From the NCBI GenBank assembly GCA_004369085.1, contig ML210291.1, positions 64,921 through 78,925 of the forward strand: a DNA stretch of 14,005 bases, read 5' to 3'. This DNA is from Coprinopsis marcescibilis. Its lineage: Eukaryota > Basidiomycota > Agaricomycetes > Agaricales > Psathyrellaceae. This document shows, piece by piece, positions 8,954 to 14,005 of the stretch. The position numbers and the translations under genes were made by a program. Position 1 is the first letter of the stretch, and every line of letters starts with the position of its first letter. The notes beneath the pieces were generated by a model. It was given only the letters and a program-made list of their open reading frames with translations. It had not been told where the DNA came from and searched no databases.

Positions 8954-10063
8954 TAATCTAAGATAGGCTTGAGCAATCTCGCCCGGAAGCCAGAATGTAA
9001 TTGTAGCCGTGGGTGTGAAATGTGGGTGTGGTCTGGGGCTCCCGCCCAAAAGATATCTGGATCGTGGTCCGAGATGCCGGCCGACGGCCAACTGATGGGA
9101 TCGCTCCCATCACGGGGCTTTGCCGCGCCCAGTCCTATCTCAGTGTCTGTGGCTCGCCTCCGGAGCACGATCCAGTCCCCCATCTCCGAAGATAAGGGGG
9201 AAAGCATCTCTGTGTGAAGGGCGCCTGTAAGGCTCGAACCCGCAACCGGAAACACTATTTGTCTGCTACTTGTACCTGCTTACCTATGTAGGGCAAACCC
9301 GGACCAAACACATCGCCCGTCTCAAGTCAAACTCCGTACAAGGGCTCCTGGATAACAGTTCAGCGCCACCTGGAGATGGTAAGGCCGCTACTGTATGGTA
9401 TATGACCAGATACATTTGTCTGCGACCTTGGGTGAACTCTTTGGAAGTTGGCGGGGGTGGGAGTCGAACTCGCCCTTCGCGCATGGACGTTCCCACAGTA
9501 TAGCCAGTGACGCCAAAATAAAAGGTGAGTTTCGAGTGTGGACCTGTAAGACCCACTGCCTAAAGGTAGCGGGGACTCGACCAGTCGACGAAATGCATGA
9601 AGGTGTGTAGTACTGCGGCCTGCCTAAATCCGCCGCCCACTTTGCTTCATTTGTTCAACTTTGCGCCGACACAGACGAAACCCCAGACTAGGCAAAGTGA
9701 ATATCCTATCACGCCGGATCACCCATTCCTTATATGTAGTCACTTGATGTGTCCCCAATGCACAAGCCTGACGCTGGAATAGTATCCTCCCGAGTTTCGC
9801 GTTTTATAACCTCGAAAGTTATGCCCAGCCAACTTGATTACAACTTGAAATTTGAATGTAGGCTGGAATCTGGAGTTGAGTCTTCGAAACAAGGCAATTG
9901 TATACCACTGGCCGCCCAGTAGTTCAAATCTACTTTGATCACCATCAGTATCAGAATCAACGTGTCTGTCAGGTGTACAATATTACAATGCCCCTGAACT
10001 GCGTTCAACGAACACTTGATGCCGTTAAAACGTTTGATGACACCTCAGAAGTCCAAACCGATG
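8954..10063. other. Intergenic stretch with two weak tRNA-like patches
   Basis: No gene recognised. On the minus strand a GGTTCGAGCC string (about 9231-9240) and an AGTTCGACTCC string (about 9463-9473) resemble the tRNA T-loop/B box; the second has a TGGCTATACTG A-box-like string before it. Neither folds into an acceptable cloverleaf by eye. The right end is the promoter region of the DUF6533-type gene. Confidence 0.4.
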
Positions 10064-10070
10064 TATATAA
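10064..10070 (+). promoter_or_regulatory. TATA box of the DUF6533-type gene
   Basis: TATATAA lies 67 nt before the ATG at 10137, the right range for transcription to start some 30 nt downstream with a short leader. It supports 10137 as the translation start. Confidence 0.6.
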
Positions 10071-10136
10071 CCTCCCAGCCTCCAGAGTCCAGGCCGAGAG
10101 GTATTGTCGTTGGATTCCCCAGTCTCCCACGGTCGG

Positions 10137-11890
10137 ATGGATCGTTTGCTGCGACAATTCGCTACTTTAATACAAGGAGCTCACCACAAGAGAGCTCTTG
10201 ATGTAAGCATTTGTCTATCTTTATATGGTCCCTTCACACTAATCTTCTCACTTAGTCCGTTCAAGGTTGGTAGAAGGAATATTTTTGTTATCAGTGCTCC
10301 TAATGGAAGACCTCTTGACTTCCAGTATCGCTTCTTGTACTTCTGGTAAGCACAAGGCGCACTCTGACACTTCAAATTGACTTACAGCCTGTCTGTAGAT
10401 CATTGATTATCTCCAAACGGTCAACTTGGAGGTAGGTGTCTCATGTTACCCGCGTAACATCATCGTTTCATGTGCTCGCGAAGGTTAAATACATATGGAA
10501 AGCACAACGCAGCTTCGTCAGAACCATGTTTCTGCTTGCTCGATACACCTTCCTGGTCACAGGTCCAATCAGCATCTGGTGTGAGTGGCGTCGAATTTTT
10601 TGCATGATATCATCGCTTATGCGATCAAATTAGTTTCGTTTGCAAAGTTATCTGCAAAGGTCCGTATGTTACAGTTGTATAGCTGGCGCCTGAATGATCT
10701 AAACTTTCAATAATAACACTTTAGGCCTGTCACACTGCATTCAGCCTTGCCTGTTGTGCGTTCGTCTGGACATCTCGATGAATTTGCGCAACTGACCAAC
10801 CACGGCTCCCAGTTTCAACCTTGACCATGGTGCTATTTGCGGAGGGTACGGATTAGGCCCACCAATATAATACAAGCTCGATGCTAATCGCTAACACGTG
10901 TATAGCGATCCTTTTCATCCGAGTATACGCAATTTCTGGGCGCAGTAAATTCATGCTCGGCTATCTGATTTTTCATTTTACTGTTGGTTCTACGTCTCAT
11001 CAATCTAAAGAATTTCCTATTACTAACATAACACTGTCCAGGCGGCACAAGTTGCAAAGTACACCTTATTAGCCAAGTCCCTGTCTACTGTTAAATGTAT
11101 GGATAATCCCTTCTCGAAGGGTCTGTGAAGTTGGAACGCTAACGGAATTCTGAAGTCATGGAAACGGTTGTTCCTCGGGCACTCAATTGCCTCCCTGAGA
11201 TGGAAGACTTTGGCGGCGGAAGAGCATATATGTCCGCTGTGTTTGGGCTGTCGGCAGCCAGCGAAGTTGGTGAGCTTATTTTTCACTTTATTAGGGACCA
11301 GAGACTGACTCTGACGCGTCAAATTACAGTAATATTTCTGATAATGTGTTGGTTCGCGCTCAGGAAATTTCGTGACTGTGGTAGTGACCTGTACACGATT
11401 TTCTTTCGAGATGGCGTCGTCTACTTTGTTTGTTTGACGGGTGCGTACTCATATACCTTCAGGTTGACCGACCAACCACTTACGCTGGACATAGCCATAT
11501 CGATAACCAACATGTTCATGAATCTCTTTGCCGCAGTGAGCTTCTCGACCTCCCTTCAGGTATGGTCATTTACTGACCTTGCACTTACCACCATAGACGA
11601 TAATAAATCTGATGTTTGCGAGGTAAGTATATGTTCTACACAACGGATGGCTTCTAATGAACATCGGCTTTAGCTTTCAAGCGGTGGCAAGTCTTATCCT
11701 TTCGACGAGGATGATTCTGCAACTTCGTCAGGCGTCGCAGATGGAGGTTGTCATCAAAGGGTCGAAAGGCCTTCCTCCGCGAAGTGAAGAGTCGGCGCCT
11801 CAATCTCTGGGATCGATGCGGTTTATGCCTTGGAGAAAGTCTGGTCTCGACGAGTCGTGGGGGAGCGGTTCCGGGCAGCTTCATGCCTGA
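10137..11890 (+). CDS. DUF6533-type seven-helix membrane protein (15 exons, 318 aa)
   Basis: Exons: 10137-10202, 10256-10265, 10326-10345, 10399-10431, 10484-10580, 10634-10659, 10725-10755, 10813-10845, 10906-10982, 11042-11096, 11156-11269, 11330-11440, 11495-11535, 11597-11622, 11674-11890 (TGA). The sum is 957 nt, exactly 318 codons plus stop, with every phase consistent; introns are 51-65 nt, mostly with CTAAC/CTGAC-like branches. The protein starts MDRLLRQFATLIQG. Residues about 27-70 carry the DUF6533 pattern: SLLVLLIIDYLQTVNLE, then KYIWKAQRSFVRTMFLLARY. Later helices include TLTMVLFAEAILFIRVYAIS (97-116), a stretch ending in C161-LPEM before helix 5 (about 173-198), RDGVVYFVCL (214-223) leading into helix 6, and FQAVASLILSTRMILQLRQ (248-266). 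A hydrophilic tail of about 50 residues follows. Members are common in Agaricomycetes and have no proven function; topology suggests a membrane sensor or receptor-like protein. An alternative donor for exon 13 (11560, a 37-nt intron) would add 8 residues but fits the family spacing less well. Confidence 0.88.
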
Positions 11891-12113
11891 GAAATGAAGG
11901 AAGCTTCGATGATATCTCTAGGCTGACGCAGTGGGAAATGCAAACAAACGGCATATGTCATTCAAAAAAGCAAAAGATAACGATACGGTAGACAAAGCTA
12001 TCGATGTGTGTACAGTCGAAACTGCGCAATTTAACGAATATCTCTCTCCTCCATTCCGTTACCGCCGCAGGGACATCGGAATAAGACACATATGTGGTGA
12101 CTTCTCAGACATC

Positions 12114-12643
12114 CTAGTCCCTTGTGGGGCGGGGAGCAGGGCCTCCAGATGGCGCAATGACAGTGGGTGCACCAGGAGGCTTGATCGGACCACGCTGCCT
12201 GGCGGCGAGCTCCACAAAGTCGTCGGTTGGACTAGGGAACGGTACAGGTACGGTGGGTGCACCCGGGGGCTTGATTGGACCACGTTGCCTGGCAGCGAGC
12301 TTCACAAAGTCTCCAGTTGGACGTGGAGCAGGGCCACCGGATGGCGCAATGACTGTGGGTGCACCAGGAGGCTTGACCGGACCACGCTGCCTGGCGGCGA
12401 GTTCCACAAAGTCGTCGGTTGGACTAGGGGACGGCACAGGTACGGTGGGTGCACCGGGGGGCTTGATTGGTCCGCGCTGCCTTGCGATCAAGTCGACGTT
12501 TCCCCCCTGTGTCTCGTCATTAGCTCGGTTTAACGGGAGGGTTATGAGCATGTCTATACCTGGCCGATGGTTACGGCTCCAGCATTCAGGACCCCAGAGA
12601 GCAGCGAAACAATTACAAGCGTGATGAACGATGAGAGCTGCAT
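12114..12643 (-). CDS. Secreted tandem-repeat peptide precursor (158 aa, four A-R-Q-R units)
   Basis: Minus-strand gene in two exons, 12643-12560 and 12506-12114 (stop TAG at 12116-12114). The 53-nt intron (12559-12507) has donor GTATAG, branch CTAATGAC and acceptor ACACAG, phase 0. Exon 1 encodes a signal peptide: MQLSSF, hydrophobic ITLVIVSLLSGVLNA, then GAVTIGQ. Exon 2 is four head-to-tail units of 30, 34, 30 and 34 residues. Each has x-(I/A)-A-R-Q-R-G-P-[IV]-K-P-P-G-A-P-T-V followed by a variable Pro/Ser tail (VPSPSPT-type or IAPSGGPAPRPT-type) and an acidic linker DDFVEL or GDFVKL. No cysteine occurs in the repeats. The layout matches secreted precursors cut by Golgi proteases into multiple copies of a peptide (Kex2-processed repeat proteins), with A-R-Q-R a plausible but non-dibasic cleavage site. 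A proline-rich structural wall protein is the main alternative. The gene is tail-to-tail with the DUF6533-type gene, 223 bp away. Family not recognised. Confidence 0.82.
12123..12506 (-). repeat. Higher-order tandem repeat: two 192-bp units, each made of a 90-bp and a 102-bp subunit
   Basis: In coding orientation the subunits are 12506-12417 (30 aa), 12416-12315 (34 aa), 12314-12225 (30 aa) and 12224-12123 (34 aa). The two 34-aa subunits differ at one residue in the core (V/I); the 30-aa ones differ in the first linker and at S/F in the tail. All four share the ARQRGPxKPPGAPTV core. The A-B-A-B order means an original duplication diverged and the pair was then duplicated together. Confidence 0.92.
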
Positions 12644-12750
12644 ATTAGAATATTCAACAGACACTAGATTGAGAGAGAAGTATGGCGAGTTTGGTGCTGT
12701 TGGTGGATGTGAATGTGAGTGTGGGTTTTCGAATGTAAGATACGAGGGCC

Positions 12751-12757
12751 TTTAATA
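12751..12757 (-). promoter_or_regulatory. TATA-like element for the repeat precursor gene
   Basis: On the minus strand TATTAAA lies about 110 nt before the ATG at 12643. The sequence between is rich in C, A and T (CACACTCACATTCACATCC-like), as in strongly transcribed fungal leaders. Inferred from sequence only. Confidence 0.5.
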
Positions 12758-14005
12758 CCCTGTCAGATACAGTCCGGATGTATCACTCGAGCCCGACAAG
12801 GCTCAATGGGACTCCACGTTTTGATAACATATGGCGCTTCATATGAGTCTGGTGGTACAGTCTGTGAGCGCCCTATTGTGTCGGGGGTAAAATCGCTGCA
12901 CGTCAATGTTGGCGTACACAGACGCCCAGCGCATGTCAACCGGTGACCGGTTACTTGACGCTACTTAGACGAGCAACCGGGTACATATTCTCCCTTGCTT
13001 TGGGTGTGCAACCCCGCCCGATTCACCCGCCCTGTAATGCGGATGACTCCCCGTGTAAGCACCTTTCGGAAAATCGGAGTTCCTAGGAGAGAGATAATCG
13101 TGTATGGATGATACAAGAGTGGAAGTATAGCCTGTATAGCTGAGTATGAGAGCGTACGAAGACACGAGAAGCGTAGATTTTGGATGTGAGAAAGGTTCAG
13201 AGATCGCTAGAAGTTAAAAACCAGTAAACCCGTTGCTGATTCCAACGCCGTTGCGCCGGCTCAGAGGGTTGGAAGGCCAAGCCGCCAGGCTTCTCGGCTT
13301 TCTCTGACTTCGTTCACCTTACTGTCATTCCTCAGTAGTTCTTATTTCCTCACTGGTTTGTAATTCTCGATTTACACCTGTAATCCGGTCTTGTTACGAA
13401 ACTTGTTGCTGGCATTGTACGGGTACGTATTTTCTACAGAGCCGTGATTTTTTCGCCCAGAAGTACGTTGCTTCAACGAATTTACCTTTTGGAGAGATGT
13501 CACGCTCTGCCAGTATAGTCGAACCCGCCTTAAGGCATACCCTTCTGTGCCCACCCAAATGTATGCCTTTACGGAGGGTATGCCTTTCGACAGCAAGTCC
13601 CAAAATGGAAGGTGTTTCCCATCACACATTTCCTTGCAACTGACAACAAAACATGAGTTATCTAATATATTAAGAGACAACGGGCTATGACGCAATATTA
13701 TATAATATATTTACTAAGCAAAGAATCGCACGGTCACTACATTGAGCTCGCCGCGCGTCGGCTTCGGACATGTCCGACTATGTGTTCCCACGTTCCTGCC
13801 GCGCGTGTTCGCATTCGAGTTTTCGCCGTTTCGTGACATTTTTGTGCATGTTCGCCGTAATATTGCCTGCCCATCAGTTTTATCCTTCTTTTACCTCACT
13901 TTTACCACTCTGTATTGCTTCTTTGATACCTGTCACTGCTCTTTTGTCATATCTTTTGCCCAAATCTGCTATTGTGTCCCACTGTTGCTGTGAGTACTGA
14001 TTTTT
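12758..14005. other. Right-end stretch without a recognised gene
   Basis: Open frames are short and none has a recognisable domain, signal peptide or consistent splice pattern. The stretch contains a 15-bp palindrome (12938-12952) and an 11-bp inverted repeat (13532-13586). From about 13850 to the end the plus strand is T/C-rich, as seen before fungal start codons, so a plus-strand gene could begin beyond the window. Confidence 0.4.
13532..13586. repeat. 11-bp inverted repeat with a partial third copy
   Basis: AAGGCATACCC (13532-13542) is the exact reverse complement of GGGTATGCCTT (13576-13586), with a 33-nt spacer. A further GTATGCCTT copy lies at 13561-13569. It could form a hairpin or be a remnant of a small transposon end; no coding context. 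Confidence 0.75.

Noticed and set aside
9455..9530. A complete tRNA gene on the minus strand
   Set aside because: T-stem and acceptor pairs do not hold beyond about four base pairs and no normal anticodon arm forms by eye; kept only as a weak tRNA-like observation.
9898..10170. 90-codon plus-strand open frame before the DUF6533-type gene
   Set aside because: It overlaps the TATA box and the first exon in another frame and resembles no family; it is most likely promoter and leader sequence.
12059..12624. Long plus-strand open frames across the repeat array
   Set aside because: They are mirror images of the minus-strand repeats. Only the minus frame has a signal peptide, proper splice sites and a Pro-rich unit with consistent boundaries.
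6019..12643. Assigning the precursors as classical basidiomycete mating pheromones
   Set aside because: Those precursors lack a signal peptide and end in a CaaX farnesylation motif; neither precursor here does. The membrane proteins also do not match the STE3-type receptor pattern as far as I can judge.
13372..13695. 107-codon minus-strand open frame
   Set aside because: No domain, no splice-supported extension and no convincing codon pattern; it spans the inverted repeat.
13742..14000. Cys/Phe-rich open frames at the right end as a membrane or secreted protein
   Set aside because: The hydrophobic look comes from T/C-rich DNA; this fits a gene leader or promoter better than coding sequence.

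Overview
The window looks like nuclear DNA from a filamentous basidiomycete (Agaricomycete-type). Genes are cut by many short introns (about 50-90 nt) with GTRNGT-like donors, CTRAC/CTAAT branch sites and YAG acceptors. Two genes are multi-pass membrane proteins of kinds that are expanded in mushroom-forming fungi. No bacterial, plasmid, phage or CRISPR features were seen. All intron models are my own reading of splice signals, phase and family fit; no transcript data were available.

Layout. (1) Positions 1-3765, plus strand: the 3' part of a gene for a very low-complexity protein. It has a proline-rich SH3-ligand-like part, a short helical segment, then Gly/Ser/Arg-rich disorder with a recurring Pro-Phe-(Gly/Asp/Glu) motif. 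(2) 3766-6018: no convincing gene, only short repeats and one ambiguous open stretch near 4.5-4.8 kb. (3) 6019-6246, minus strand: a tiny two-exon gene for a secreted 46-residue peptide precursor. (4) 6247-7720: promoter side of that gene, then sequence without a recognisable gene. (5) About 7.72/7.93-8953, plus strand: a multi-exon orphan multi-pass membrane protein with six membrane segments visible and an unresolved 5' end. (6) 8954-10063: intergenic, with two weak tRNA-like patches. (7) 10137-11890, plus strand: an intact 15-exon, 318-residue DUF6533-type seven-helix membrane protein, including exons of 10 and 20 nt. (8) 12114-12643, minus strand: a two-exon gene for a secreted 158-residue precursor made almost entirely of four tandem units, each containing A-R-Q-R-G-P-[IV]-K-P-P-G-A-P-T-V. 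(9) 12758-14005: no gene seen.

The most interesting content is the pair of small secreted precursors. Both have a signal peptide, one short intron, and an acidic/aliphatic-A-R-Q-R motif just before a Pro/Gly-containing peptide. They look like precursors that are secreted and cut after A-R-Q-R: one releases a single C-terminal peptide, the other several repeats. They lie among two putative 7TM genes, and the repeat precursor is tail-to-tail with the DUF6533 gene about 220 bp away. A peptide/receptor relationship is only a hypothesis. I could not link these precursors to any described family from memory.
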